Shown here: piece by piece, positions 1 to 8,831 of the stretch
How the letters are laid out: each line of letters begins with the position of its first letter
Numbering within the stretch: the stretch's first letter is position 1
NCBI GenBank assembly: GCA_040218795.1
Contig: JAVJQT010000011.1
Coordinates: 1 to 64,000 of the forward strand
Direction of reading: 5' to 3'
DNA: 64,000 bases
Source of the DNA: CCMP332 sp040218795
GTDB taxonomy: Bacteria; Bacteroidota; Bacteroidia; Cytophagales; CCMP332
The notes under the pieces: generated by a model
Told to the model about the DNA's origin: nothing
Seen by the model: only the letters and a program-made list of their open reading frames with translations
The model's database searches: none
Made by a program: the position numbers and the translations under genes

Positions 1-1
1 C

Positions 2-343
2 AAAGTAGCTATGGTGGGCGATGGCGTGAATGATGCACCAGCCATGGCCAATAGCACCGTAGGTATTGCCATGGGAGCAGCGGGCAGTGATGTAGCCCTG
101 GAAACAGCCGATATAGCCCTGATGGCTGATAAGCTGGAGACCTTGCCTTTTGCCATCGGTTTAAGTAGAAAGGCCAAAGGCATAATCAGGCAAAACCTTT
201 GGGTGAGTTTGGGTATTGTGGCATTGCTCATTCCATCTACCATTTTTGGACTGGCTAACATTGGTATTGCAGTACTCATCCATGAAGGCTCTACGCTGGT
301 AGTGGTATTTAATGCTTTGCGATTATTGGCTTATAAGAAGTAA
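2..343 (+). CDS. P1B-type heavy-metal ATPase, C-terminal end (partial)
   Basis: This is the last ~113 codons of a metal-exporting P-type ATPase whose start lies before the window; the frame is already open at base 2, so the ATG at 11 is internal. The hinge motif GDGVNDAPA comes first, then two membrane helices and the C-terminal HEGSTLVVVFNALRLL. In the P1B classification an HEG(G/S)T motif in the last helix points to the P1B-4 (Co/Zn/Fe-type) group rather than copper pumps. The CPC/SPC motif that would settle the metal is outside the window. It opens a heavy-metal gene cluster that runs to about 10.3 kb. Confidence 0.9.
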   Translation, partial: KVAMVGDGVNDAPAMANSTVGIAMGAAGSDVALETADIALMADKLETLPFAIGLSRKAKGIIRQNLWVSLGIVALLIPSTIFGLANIGIAVLIHEGSTLVVVFNALRLLAYKK

Positions 344-478
344 GAAACTTGAATAATGTAAAGTGTTAAAAGCTAAAAGAAGTTTACAAAAAGTCATAGG
401 GAAAGCAACACGTTGGACCTGCCTGAAAACTGAACCTTAACGGCTCAATAATCAACTTTAACTTTAAAAAATGTGAAT

Positions 479-1882
479 ATGCAAAAATATGATGTAACTA
501 TAATAGGCTCTGGCCCTGGCGGGTATGTAAGTGCCATCCGATGTGCTCAATTAGGGTTAAAAACGGCTATTATTGAAAGATACAGCACGTTGGGTGGCAC
601 ATGCCTAAATGTGGGCTGTATCCCGTCAAAAGCCTGGCTGGAAGCCTCGGAGCATTACTACAAACTCAAACATCAATTTGAAAATTTTGGGATTGATGTA
701 AAAGAAGCTAATGTCGATATCAAAAAAATGAACCAAAGGGTTCAGGATGTGGTAAAGGAAATCATCAATGGCGTTGACTATCTGATGAAAAAGAACAAGG
801 TTTCCGTTTATGAAGGCCACGGCACCATCATGGACAAAAACACGATTGAGATTAAGGCCGAAGATAAAACAGAAACCATAGAAACCGATAAAATTATCAT
901 TGCCACAGGGTCCAAACCCGCTTCACTGCCCAATATTGAAATCGATAAAAAGCGGATCATCTCTTCTACCGAAGCCCTTGCTCTAAGCGAAATCCCCGAC
1001 CATTTAATGGTTGTTGGTGGGGGCGTTGTCGGGGTTGAGATAGGTTCCGTATTCGCCCGCCTGGGTTCAAAGGTTTCCATAGTAGAATATTTTGATAGCC
1101 TCATTGCCACTATGGATGGCGCATTGGGACAACAATTGCACCGTTCCCTAAAAAAACAGGGGATTGAATTTTATTTGGAATATAAGGTGACAGATGCAAC
1201 AGCCATGGATAATAAGGTAAAATTGAAAGCGGAAAACCTTTCGGATAAAGAAGAAATGAATTTAGAAGCTGATTATTGCCTTATGGCCATTGGGCGAAAG
1301 CCGTACACCGCCAATTTAGGCCTTGAAAATATAGGAGTGGAAACCAACGAAAAAGGACAGATAAAGGTAGATGAAAACCTCGAAACCAATGTCAAGGGGG
1401 TGTATGCCATAGGGGATGTAATCCGCGGAGCAATGCTTGCCCATAAAGCCAGTGAAGAAGGCGTATTTGTAGCCGAACGGATTGTTGGCCAAAAACCACA
1501 TATCAATTATTCACTCATCCCCAATATCGTGTACACCCAACCCGAGGTTGCAGGAGTAGGATTGACGGAAGAAGAATTGAAAGAAGCAGGAAGAAGTATC
1601 AAAACAGGCTCCTTTCCATTCAAGGCCAATGCAAGAGCAAAAATAAGTATGGATACCGATGGCTTTATCAAGGTTATTGCCGATAAACAGACCGATGAGA
1701 TATTGGGGGTGCATATGATTGGCCCACGGATTGCAGACAGTTATACCGAAGCAGTGGTAGCGATGGAATTCAGGGCATCTGCCGAAGATATTGCAAGAAT
1801 GTCACACGGGCATCCCACTTTTTCCGAGACCTTTAAGGAGGCCTGTCTGGCAGCTACCGAAGACAGGGCGTTACATATTTAA
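479..1882 (+). CDS. lpdA: Dihydrolipoyl dehydrogenase (E3)
   Basis: FAD-dependent disulfide oxidoreductase that reoxidises protein-bound dihydrolipoamide with NAD+. It has an N-terminal FAD-binding GSGPGG motif (residues 10-15), the redox-active GGTCLNVGC pair (C42, C47), a mid-protein NAD-binding GGGVVGVEIGS motif, and the C-terminal active-site HGHPTFSE (about 443-450). Its 467 residues are the usual E3 length. I prefer the ATG at 479; a GTG at 473 would add two residues. It lacks the C-terminal cysteine pair of mercuric reductase, so despite the metal-gene neighbourhood MerA is unlikely. No other 2-oxo-acid dehydrogenase gene is nearby, so this may be a second, island-borne E3. Confidence 0.93.
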   Translation: MQKYDVTIIGSGPGGYVSAIRCAQLGLKTAIIERYSTLGGTCLNVGCIPSKAWLEASEHYYKLKHQFENFGIDVKEANVDIKKMNQRVQDVVKEIINGVDYLMKKNKVSVYEGHGTIMDKNTIEIKAEDKTETIETDKIIIATGSKPASLPNIEIDKKRIISSTEALALSEIPDHLMVVGGGVVGVEIGSVFARLGSKVSIVEYFDSLIATMDGALGQQLHRSLKKQGIEFYLEYKVTDATAMDNKVKLKAENLSDKEEMNLEADYCLMAIGRKPYTANLGLENIGVETNEKGQIKVDENLETNVKGVYAIGDVIRGAMLAHKASEEGVFVAERIVGQKPHINYSLIPNIVYTQPEVAGVGLTEEELKEAGRSIKTGSFPFKANARAKISMDTDGFIKVIADKQTDEILGVHMIGPRIADSYTEAVVAMEFRASAEDIARMSHGHPTFSETFKEACLAATEDRALHI

Positions 1883-1912
1883 CGGCCTTAAGTGCATTGT
1901 CAATTAAATTAT

Positions 1913-2059
1913 ATGGTATTTAGTGATGATTTTGCGTTAGCCTGCAATTATATATCGGAGGGAGAGCGAAATGAACTTGTTGTTAAATCAGAAGAGGTAG
2001 GCCGAATGCTAAACCATATGATTGAAATTCCCGAAAAATATAAACCAAGAAATAAATGA
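1913..2059 (+). CDS. Small ORF, possible remnant of a four-helix-bundle protein
   Basis: A 48-codon frame beginning MVFSDDFALACNYISEGERN and ending in a basic tail (KYKPRNK). The segment around SEEVGRMLNHMI resembles, from memory, the C-terminus of the small four-helix-bundle (23S rRNA intervening-sequence) proteins common in Bacteroidota, which are normally about 120 residues. If so, this is a 3' remnant. The heptamer repeat just downstream is the kind of sequence I associate with such genes, but that is recollection. It could also be a chance frame. Confidence 0.35.
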   Translation: MVFSDDFALACNYISEGERNELVVKSEEVGRMLNHMIEIPEKYKPRNK

Positions 2060-2066
2060 CGGTACC

Positions 2067-2106
2067 TTTTGCCAACTGCCAACTGCCAACTGCTTTTGCC
2101 AACTGC
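2067..2106 (+). repeat. GCCAACT heptamer tandem repeat
   Basis: Three head-to-tail copies of GCCAACT (2071-2091) are followed by GCTTTT and a fourth copy (2098-2104), so the block TTTTGCCAACTGC occurs twice, 27 bases apart. It lies between a small remnant ORF and the first CDF gene and is not part of a convincing reading frame. Confidence 0.85.
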
Positions 2107-2130
2107 ATTAACAGGTAAACAAAAAAATAC

Positions 2131-2925
2131 ATGAAGAAAAGCGCATTCATAATTACAAAAATGGACTGCCCCTCAGAGGAACAGATGATCCGCATGAAAC
2201 TTGAGCCTTATAGTGAGGTAAAGCAACTTTCATTTGATATCCCCAATCGCAGACTGGAAGTATATCACACAAACGAAGTGGACAAGATCCATCAGGCAAT
2301 CAGCGAACTCAAGCTCAATGACCGGTTGGAAAGTAAGGAAGATGAAGCTGAGTTGCCGTTGGCTCCTGACGATTCAAAACAGCGAAAAATACTGTGGTGG
2401 GTGCTGGGCATCAATTTTGGATTTTTTGTAGTAGAAATGACCACAGGCTGGATATCCAACTCTATGGGCCTGATAGCTGATTCACTGGATATGCTGGCAG
2501 ATTCCATCGTGTATGCACTAAGCCTGTTTGCAGTTGGTGGTGCAGTTTCCAGAAAGAAGAAAGTAGCCAAATTCAGTGGCTATTTTCAAATGGGATTGGC
2601 GCTCTTAGGCTTTTCAGAAGTATTGCGCAGGTTTTTCAGCGAAACCGGAACACCGCTGTTTCAATGGATGATCGTCATAGCAGTACTGGCCCTCATCGGC
2701 AACCTGGTTTCGCTCTGGCTGATTAATAAAGCCAAAAGTGAGGAGGCCCACATGCAAGCCAGCGCTATTTTCACTTCCAATGACATTATAGTGAATGGCG
2801 GAGTGATCCTGGCCGGTGTTTTGGTTTATTTTCTAAACAGCAAATGGCCTGATTTGGCCATTGGAGGGATAGTTTTCGCCTTTGTGATGCGCGGAGCTGT
2901 AAGAATTTTGAAATTGGCTAAATGA
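2131..2925 (+). CDS. CDF-like cation transporter with N-terminal HMA-like domain
   Basis: A 264-residue inner-membrane protein. Residues 1-70 look like a short metal-binding domain (MDCPSEEQ, a single Cys rather than CxxC), followed by about six helices of the cation diffusion facilitator fold. In helix 2 the usual HxxxD metal site reads DMLAD (DxxxD). In helix 5 the usual His of HxxxD is replaced by Phe (FTSND). This belongs to a non-canonical branch often annotated simply as cation transporter. The stop overlaps the next gene's ATG (ATGA), so the two CDF-type proteins are probably made together, perhaps as a hetero-oligomer. Metal specificity cannot be read from sequence. Confidence 0.83.
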   Translation: MKKSAFIITKMDCPSEEQMIRMKLEPYSEVKQLSFDIPNRRLEVYHTNEVDKIHQAISELKLNDRLESKEDEAELPLAPDDSKQRKILWWVLGINFGFFVVEMTTGWISNSMGLIADSLDMLADSIVYALSLFAVGGAVSRKKKVAKFSGYFQMGLALLGFSEVLRRFFSETGTPLFQWMIVIAVLALIGNLVSLWLINKAKSEEAHMQASAIFTSNDIIVNGGVILAGVLVYFLNSKWPDLAIGGIVFAFVMRGAVRILKLAK

Positions 2926-3809
2926 AAAGTAAAAGAAACCCCAATGCTATCTCTGAAAAAGGATTGAAAACAACCCTAATTGGAATCATTATAAGCGCAG
3001 TATTAGCGATAATAAAAGCACTTGGAGGAATTCTTGGTCATTCTTACGCTCTTATAGCAGATGCGATAGAATCGGGCACTGATGTGGTAACTTCAGGAAT
3101 GCTTTGGTTAGGCTTGAGATGGTCTACTAAGCCAGCGGATGAAAACCATCCGTATGGGCATGGCAAGGCGGAAGCTTTGGTGGCACTTGGGATTTCATTG
3201 GCACTTGTGGGTGCAGCTTTCATCATTATTAAAGACAGCATCTCTCATATTCAAAGTCCTCATAAAACTCCTGCGCCATATACCCTAATAATTTTAGTGG
3301 TAGTGGTGATTTCAAAGGAACTACTATATCGTTTTATATTGAAGACTGGCAAAGAAATACAAAGTGGAGCTGTAAAAGCCGATGCATTTCATCATCGAAG
3401 TGATGCCATTACTTCTATAGCGGCATTCATAGGAATATCAATTGCCCTTTGGGGTGGTAAGGGATATGAAGTAGCTGATGATTACGCAGCACTTATCGCA
3501 GGTGCATTTATTATTTACAATGCCTACTGGATAGGCCGCCCTGCTATTGGTGAATTATTAGATGAAGCATTGGAACCTGAATTTCATAAGGAGATTATCC
3601 TTCTTGCAGAGCAAATTCCGAATGTTAAAAAAGTGGAAAAATCCCATGCCAGAAAAATGGGCCCTGCCTACCATGTTGACCTACACATTTGGGTAGACAG
3701 TGAACTCACAGTAGAGAAAGGGCATCAGATAGCTCATAAAGTAAAGGATCGGCTGATTGAAAGTATTCCTCAAATAATTGATGTACATATTCATATCGAA
3801 CCAGGTTAG
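2922..3809 (+). CDS. Cation diffusion facilitator (FieF/CzcD-like efflux)
   Basis: A 295-residue proton-coupled divalent cation exporter of the inner membrane. Six helices are followed by the cytoplasmic ferredoxin-like dimerisation domain (from about residue 210), which carries the His-rich VDLHIWVDSELT and VHIHIE strands. The helix-5 site HHRSD is canonical; in helix 2 the His of HxxxD is Glu (ESGTD). PYGHGKAE after helix 2 is a family signature. It is translationally coupled to the upstream CDF-like gene by an ATGA overlap. Likely substrates are Zn, Co, Cd or Fe; I cannot choose. Confidence 0.92.
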   Translation: MKSKRNPNAISEKGLKTTLIGIIISAVLAIIKALGGILGHSYALIADAIESGTDVVTSGMLWLGLRWSTKPADENHPYGHGKAEALVALGISLALVGAAFIIIKDSISHIQSPHKTPAPYTLIILVVVVISKELLYRFILKTGKEIQSGAVKADAFHHRSDAITSIAAFIGISIALWGGKGYEVADDYAALIAGAFIIYNAYWIGRPAIGELLDEALEPEFHKEIILLAEQIPNVKKVEKSHARKMGPAYHVDLHIWVDSELTVEKGHQIAHKVKDRLIESIPQIIDVHIHIEPG

Positions 3810-3858
3810 ACCACTCTTTACTGATCAGCATTTAGATTAAAATGAAAAACTAAAGGAC

Positions 3859-4077
3859 ATGCCCGAGATAATAAATATTCATGATTGCCATGCTTGGTCG
3901 ATGGACGGCCAGTACAACATTCTAACGCTTCATCTTCAATTGGATAAAGACTACAGGCTTTCAGAACAAGCTAAACTCAAAGAGCGAGTACGAACACAGT
4001 TAAAAGATGAATCCATTAATCACATCACGATAGAGTTTGAAGGGCAAGATGAAAACTGTGAGTTAAAAAGTTGTTAA
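3859..4077 (+). CDS. Free-standing CDF cytoplasmic domain (CzcD C-terminus)
   Basis: Seventy-two residues that match only the C-terminal cytoplasmic domain of CzcD-type transporters: IHDCHAWSMDG, then LTLHLQLD, and INHITIEFE near the end. No transmembrane part precedes it; 49 bases separate it from the complete CDF gene, and the upstream sequence in this frame does not extend the homology. It may be a deletion remnant of a third CDF gene, or a small soluble metal-binding protein. An ATG start and a Cys-rich tail (ENCELKSC) leave the second option open. Confidence 0.65.
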   Translation: MPEIINIHDCHAWSMDGQYNILTLHLQLDKDYRLSEQAKLKERVRTQLKDESINHITIEFEGQDENCELKSC

Positions 4078-4374
4078 TTCCAATATTTTAGAAACTATTA
4101 CACAAGTGAAATGACCATTCCATTAGTAGTTAGTTCAGAAGGCAAAATCGACTTGGTAAAAAGCGATCCATTTATTAACACCAATATTAAATTTAGCTAT
4201 CATTTTGATCTTAAAAAGGACTTAAGACTCGAATTGGCGATAGGTGTCCAAAACATTTTTAATTCATATCAGGATGATTTTTCCAGCGGTCCTCAAAGGG
4301 ATTCGAATTATATCTATAGGCCGGCGCGACCGAGAACCTATTTCTTTGGGATAAATATTGGTAATTACCACTAG
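4078..4374 (+). pseudogene. TonB-dependent receptor, 3' fragment
   Basis: The frame is open from the codon right after the preceding stop and reads as the last ~98 residues of a TonB-dependent outer-membrane receptor: NTNIKFSYHF, LELAIGVQNIFNSYQDDF, then RPARPRTYFFGINIG. These are the final beta strands of such barrels; plug and most of the barrel are gone. The ATG at 4111 would give an 87-residue peptide with no signal sequence, so a functional product is unlikely. The junction directly at the upstream stop marks a deletion or recombination point. Confidence 0.85.
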
Positions 4375-4381
4375 TATTCGA

Positions 4382-4397
4382 TGTAACATTGGTTACA
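4382..4397. promoter_or_regulatory. Perfect inverted repeat upstream of the RND pump
   Basis: TGTAAC and GTTACA are separated by four bases, forming a perfect 6+6 inverted repeat 81 bases before the RND start. A hairpin (GGCCTTG, AAT, CAAGGCT at 4402-4420) follows; it may end transcription from the receptor fragment. The half-site resembles TGTTACA boxes in front of the copper operon at 63 kb. It is a candidate metal-responsive operator. Confidence 0.4.
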
Positions 4398-4478
4398 ATT
4401 AAGGCCTTGAATCAAGGCTATCTTTATTAATTAATGGAAATAAATATGACAGCTAGAAAAATCAATTAATTTGCGGTC

Positions 4479-7400
4479 ATGATTAAACAAATCATCTCTT
4501 TTTCCATCAGGAATAAGCTGATAATCGCATTAATGACCCTGGCTTTGATCATTGCCGGGATTTGGAGTGCATTTCAGGTTCCAATCGATGCGGTTCCCGA
4601 TATTACCAACAATCAGGTTCAGATTATTTCCCAGGCGCCCAATCTTTCAACGGAGGACATAGAACAGTTTATCACCTATCCGGTCGAATTGGCTGTGGCC
4701 AATTTACCGGGCATTACAGAAATACGTTCCATTTCAAGATTTGGCCTTTCTGTGGTAACCGTTGTTTTTGAAGACGATATGGGAATTTACCTACCAAGAC
4801 AATTGGTAGCTGAAAAGTTATCGGAAATAAAAGATGAGATCCCGGAAGGCTTTGGAAAACCTTCAATTGGCCCTATTACTACCGGATTGGGAGAAATTTA
4901 TCAATACACGCTCGAAGTTGATTCCAATTACAGAAATCAATACAGTTTAACCGAACTCAGAAGTATACAGGACTGGCTGATAAGGAGACAAATGGCCATG
5001 TGTCCGGGAGTAATCGAGGTAAATGCTTTTGGAGGCTATGTTAAACAATATGAAATCGCCATTGATCCCAATGAACTCAATGCAATGGGTATATCGTTGG
5101 GTGATATTTTTAGGGCTTTAGAGCAAAACAATCAAAATACCGGTTCTGCCTATATCGAAAAGGACCACATGGCCAATTTTATAAGAGGAGAGGGGTTATT
5201 GAGGACTGTCGATGACATTGAGAATATTCTGGTTTACAACAATGCTAATATTCCTATTTTAATTAAGGATATAGCAGAAGTTCGAATAGGTCATGGTATT
5301 CGCTATGGAGCCTTTACCAAAAATGGTCAGGGAGAAGCCGTAGGAGGAATAATACTGATGATGAAAGGTGAGAACTCGAATCAGGTCATCAAAAATGTAA
5401 AGGAAAGGATGGCTAAAATCGAAAAATCCTTGCCTGAAGGAATCAGTATTAAGCCTTTTCTCGATAGAACCAAACTCATACAGAATACCACAAAAACCGT
5501 TGCCACCAATTTATCCGAAGGTGCTCTCATTGTCATTTTTGTATTGGTCTTTCTTCTGGGTAATTGGAGAGGAGGCATAATAGTAGCATCGGTCATTCCA
5601 TTGTCATTGCTTTTTGCATTTATTCTGATGAATGTATTTGATGTGTGGGCCAATCTTATGAGCCTCGGGGCCATTGATTTTGGAATAATTGTAGACGGGG
5701 CCGTCATCATTGTGGAAGGAAGCGTATTTATGTTTCAGACAAGAGTCTTGAAAGGTCAAAACCTGAGCAATTCCGATAAAGATGACTTAACGATCAATTC
5801 ATCAACAAAAATGATGAATGCAGCATTCTTTGGCCAGTTGATCATACTCATTGTTTTTCTCCCAATCCTTGCCCTGGATGGTATTGAGGGTAAAATGTTC
5901 AAGCCAATGGCCCTGACCTTTATTTTTGCAATGATGGGTGTGATGCTTCTCTGCCTGACCTATGTTCCAATGATGAGTTCCTATTTTGTAAAAGTCTCAA
6001 AAAATCCCAAAAGAGGATACGGTGACAGGTTTATCAATTGGTTAGAAGATAAATACGAATCAACACTGAACAGAGCCATGCGCTGGCGTTCGATGGTAAT
6101 CATTTCAGCTTTAATATTATTGGCTGCGGCGGTTTTTGTATTTAGCAGAATAGGAGGAGAATTTATTCCTAAGCTCGATGAAGGGGATATTGCCTTTCAC
6201 GATCTGCTGAGGCCCGGAAGTTCATTGACTGAAGGCATTGAAGTCACTACAAAAGTTGAAAAGCTTATTTTAGATAATTTCCCTGAAGCCGAACAAGTAT
6301 TAAGTAGAATTGGTGTTTCTGACGTACCCATTGATTTGATGCCAATGGATGCGGCCGACTGTTTTATAATATTAAAACCTAAAAACGAGTGGACAAGCGC
6401 AGAAAGTAAGGAAGAGCTGATTGAAAAGATCAAAGCAAAACTACTGACTGTTCCTGGGGTTAATTACGAATTTACCCAACCCATAGAAATGCGTTTTAAT
6501 GAATTGATGACAGGTGTAAGAGAAGATTTGGCCATTAAACTATATGGTGAAGACATGGATATACTCGCTACCAAAGCGGAAGAAATCTCTGCCTTAATTT
6601 CAAATATAAGCGGTGTTGGCGATGTTAAAGTTGAACCGATCAGCGGTCTTCCTCAAATTACAATCAAGTACAACAAATCTAAATTGGCCCAATACGGTCT
6701 AAATATTTCAGATGTAAACAGAATTATTGAAAGCAGCGTAGCCGGGCTTAAAAGCGGCACTATTTACGAAGGCGAAAGACGTTTTGATTTAGTGATTCGC
6801 TTTCAAGAGGAAAACCGAAAGGATATAGAAGATATAAGAAACCTTTTTGTCAATCTTCCGAGAGGCAGGCAAATTCCTTTAAGAATTATTGCAGATATCA
6901 ATTATAAAAGTGGGCCGATGCAAATCAGCAGAGATGATACCAATCGCAGAACTTATGTCGGTGTTAATGTCCGGGGAAGGGATATACAATCACTTGTAGA
7001 TGAAATCAGCAATAAATTGGATCGTTCTCTCGATTTACCTGCCGGTTATTTTATTCGTTATGGCGGGACTTTTGAGAATCTTCAAAAAGCCACTGAGCGA
7101 CTTAAAATAGTAGTTCCTATATCTCTGGCACTCATATTTATATTGATATTTTTCGCTTTGGGTTCCATAAAACAGTCTGCGATGATTTATATTGCTATTC
7201 CTCTGGCAGCCATTGGAGGTGTTTTTTCATTGTGGCTGAGGGGCATGCCATTTAGTATCTCTGCGGGTATTGGCTTTATTGTATTGTTTGGAATTGCAGT
7301 ATTAAATGGCCTGGTGCTGATCTCGGCATGGAATGAATTAAAAGAAGAAGGCATTTCTGATTTGAATGAAAGAATTATCAACGGGGCCAGAAGACGAATT

Positions 7401-8831
7401 CGGCCCATCTTGCTGACGGCATCAACCGATATCTTGGGTTTTTTACCCATGGCCTTGTCAACATCGGCCGGAGCAGAAGTTCAAAGACCATTGGCAACGG
7501 TGGTGATTGGCGGAATGATATCTGCTACACTTTTGACTTTGATCGTGTTACCTTTATTGTATAAATGGATTGAAGAAAAAAAGAAAATGAATTTGAGCGC
7601 CAAGCCTATCATGATTGCGCTGATTTTGATAATTCCCTTACCGGTGATATCCCAAAATTCCGGGGATAAGGTTTTGAGTCTTGAGCAGGCCATTGAAATT
7701 GCAGTAGATAACAATGGAGATCTTCAGGCCTCAAAAAATCGCATTCGGATAGCAGAGGAAGCCAGGAAAGGGGCCGTCAATTTGCCAAAAACCGATTTTG
7801 GAGTTCAATACGGACAGTACAATAGTGCTGATGATGAATATGCCTGGCAGTTGAATCAATCTTTTGCCTTACCAACGGTTTACAGCAGGCTACGTCAATT
7901 GGCAAATTCCGAAATAGAAAGTAAAAAATTGAGCTATGACATGGACTTGAATGATTTGAAATTCAAGGTCCGATCCTCCTGGTACAGACTTTCTTATCTC
8001 AATGAAAAATTGAACATTTTACTATTTCAGGACTCACTTAGTCAGGATTTTCAACGCGCAAGTGAAAGCCGGTATAAGACTGAAGCTTCATCCTTATTAG
8101 AAAAAATGACAGCGGAAACCCAGGTAATGGAAATATCCAACAGGCTGTTTATGTTGCAATCAGACATTGAAATTGAAAAAGCCCGTTTACTTATATTATT
8201 AAACAGCAGCACTCATAAAGATGTAGCAGTCTCAATCGAAGAAAAAAGGGATTATAACTATTTACTCGATTCAAAACCCAATGATCAAAACCCCACTTTG
8301 CTATTGCGCAATTGGGAAATACAAAAAGCCACGATAAATCGAAAAGCTAAATCAAGTAGATATTTACCAGAATTCAGGATAGGCTATTTTAATAATTCGC
8401 TCAAGGGTGTTCCACTATCTAATGGTGAATTGGCGGGTTCATCTCGGCGATTTGACGGATTTCAGGCGGGCATTTTAATTCCGGTATTTTATAATAATGT
8501 AAAGTCGGATGTGCGAAAAGCAAAATTGGATCAAAAAATTGCAGAAATAAAAGCTGAATATTTTTCCAATACATTAAACAATCACTTAAATCAACAAATA
8601 CTGGAGATTAGAAAATATGAAAACAGCTTAAATTATTATCAGGAAAAAGCATTGCCACAAGCGCGTCTAATCATTAAGACCGCACAAAAAAGTTACGATT
8701 TGGATGCCATTGGTTATTTGGAGTACTTCCAAAATGTTGACAGGGCCTTGCAACTCAAATACGAGTATTTGGAAAATTTAAATTATTACAATCAGGCCGT
8801 TATCCGACTTGAATATATTTACGGTAAATAA
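4479..8831 (+). CDS. HME-family RND efflux pump fused to TolC-like outer-membrane factor
   Basis: A 1450-residue polypeptide. Residues 1 to about 1035 are a complete CusA/CzcA-type heavy-metal RND pump: first helix near 15-35, the DFGIIVDGAVIIVEG proton-relay segment at about 400, two periplasmic pore domains, and a last helix ending in IEEKKKM. The frame then continues at residue 1037 into MNLSAKPIMIALILIIPLPV, which looks like a signal peptide, followed by about 390 residues of coiled-coil TolC/CusC-type outer-membrane protein (LSLEQAIEIAV onward). Such pump-channel fusions occur in Bacteroidota. The internal ATG at 7587 could allow separate translation. The adaptor gene starts directly after the stop. 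Expected substrates are Cu/Ag or Co/Zn/Cd. Confidence 0.93.
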   Translation: MIKQIISFSIRNKLIIALMTLALIIAGIWSAFQVPIDAVPDITNNQVQIISQAPNLSTEDIEQFITYPVELAVANLPGITEIRSISRFGLSVVTVVFEDDMGIYLPRQLVAEKLSEIKDEIPEGFGKPSIGPITTGLGEIYQYTLEVDSNYRNQYSLTELRSIQDWLIRRQMAMCPGVIEVNAFGGYVKQYEIAIDPNELNAMGISLGDIFRALEQNNQNTGSAYIEKDHMANFIRGEGLLRTVDDIENILVYNNANIPILIKDIAEVRIGHGIRYGAFTKNGQGEAVGGIILMMKGENSNQVIKNVKERMAKIEKSLPEGISIKPFLDRTKLIQNTTKTVATNLSEGALIVIFVLVFLLGNWRGGIIVASVIPLSLLFAFILMNVFDVWANLMSLGAIDFGIIVDGAVIIVEGSVFMFQTRVLKGQNLSNSDKDDLTINSSTKMMNAAFFGQLIILIVFLPILALDGIEGKMFKPMALTFIFAMMGVMLLCLTYVPMMSSYFVKVSKNPKRGYGDRFINWLEDKYESTLNRAMRWRSMVIISALILLAAAVFVFSRIGGEFIPKLDEGDIAFHDLLRPGSSLTEGIEVTTKVEKLILDNFPEAEQVLSRIGVSDVPIDLMPMDAADCFIILKPKNEWTSAESKEELIEKIKAKLLTVPGVNYEFTQPIEMRFNELMTGVREDLAIKLYGEDMDILATKAEEISALISNISGVGDVKVEPISGLPQITIKYNKSKLAQYGLNISDVNRIIESSVAGLKSGTIYEGERRFDLVIRFQEENRKDIEDIRNLFVNLPRGRQIPLRIIADINYKSGPMQISRDDTNRRTYVGVNVRGRDIQSLVDEISNKLDRSLDLPAGYFIRYGGTFENLQKATERLKIVVPISLALIFILIFFALGSIKQSAMIYIAIPLAAIGGVFSLWLRGMPFSISAGIGFIVLFGIAVLNGLVLISAWNELKEEGISDLNERIINGARRRIRPILLTASTDILGFLPMALSTSAGAEVQRPLATVVIGGMISATLLTLIVLPLLYKWIEEKKKMNLSAKPIMIALILIIPLPVISQNSGDKVLSLEQAIEIAVDNNGDLQASKNRIRIAEEARKGAVNLPKTDFGVQYGQYNSADDEYAWQLNQSFALPTVYSRLRQLANSEIESKKLSYDMDLNDLKFKVRSSWYRLSYLNEKLNILLFQDSLSQDFQRASESRYKTEASSLLEKMTAETQVMEISNRLFMLQSDIEIEKARLLILLNSSTHKDVAVSIEEKRDYNYLLDSKPNDQNPTLLLRNWEIQKATINRKAKSSRYLPEFRIGYFNNSLKGVPLSNGELAGSSRRFDGFQAGILIPVFYNNVKSDVRKAKLDQKIAEIKAEYFSNTLNNHLNQQILEIRKYENSLNYYQEKALPQARLIIKTAQKSYDLDAIGYLEYFQNVDRALQLKYEYLENLNYYNQAVIRLEYIYGK

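Noticed and set aside
479..1882. Possibility that the flavoprotein is mercuric reductase
   Set aside because: The C-terminus has the HPTxSE motif of lipoamide dehydrogenase and lacks the MerA vicinal cysteines; no mer genes adjoin.
2067..2106. CRISPR array
   Set aside because: The repeat unit is seven bases with no spacers of regular length, and there are no cas genes.
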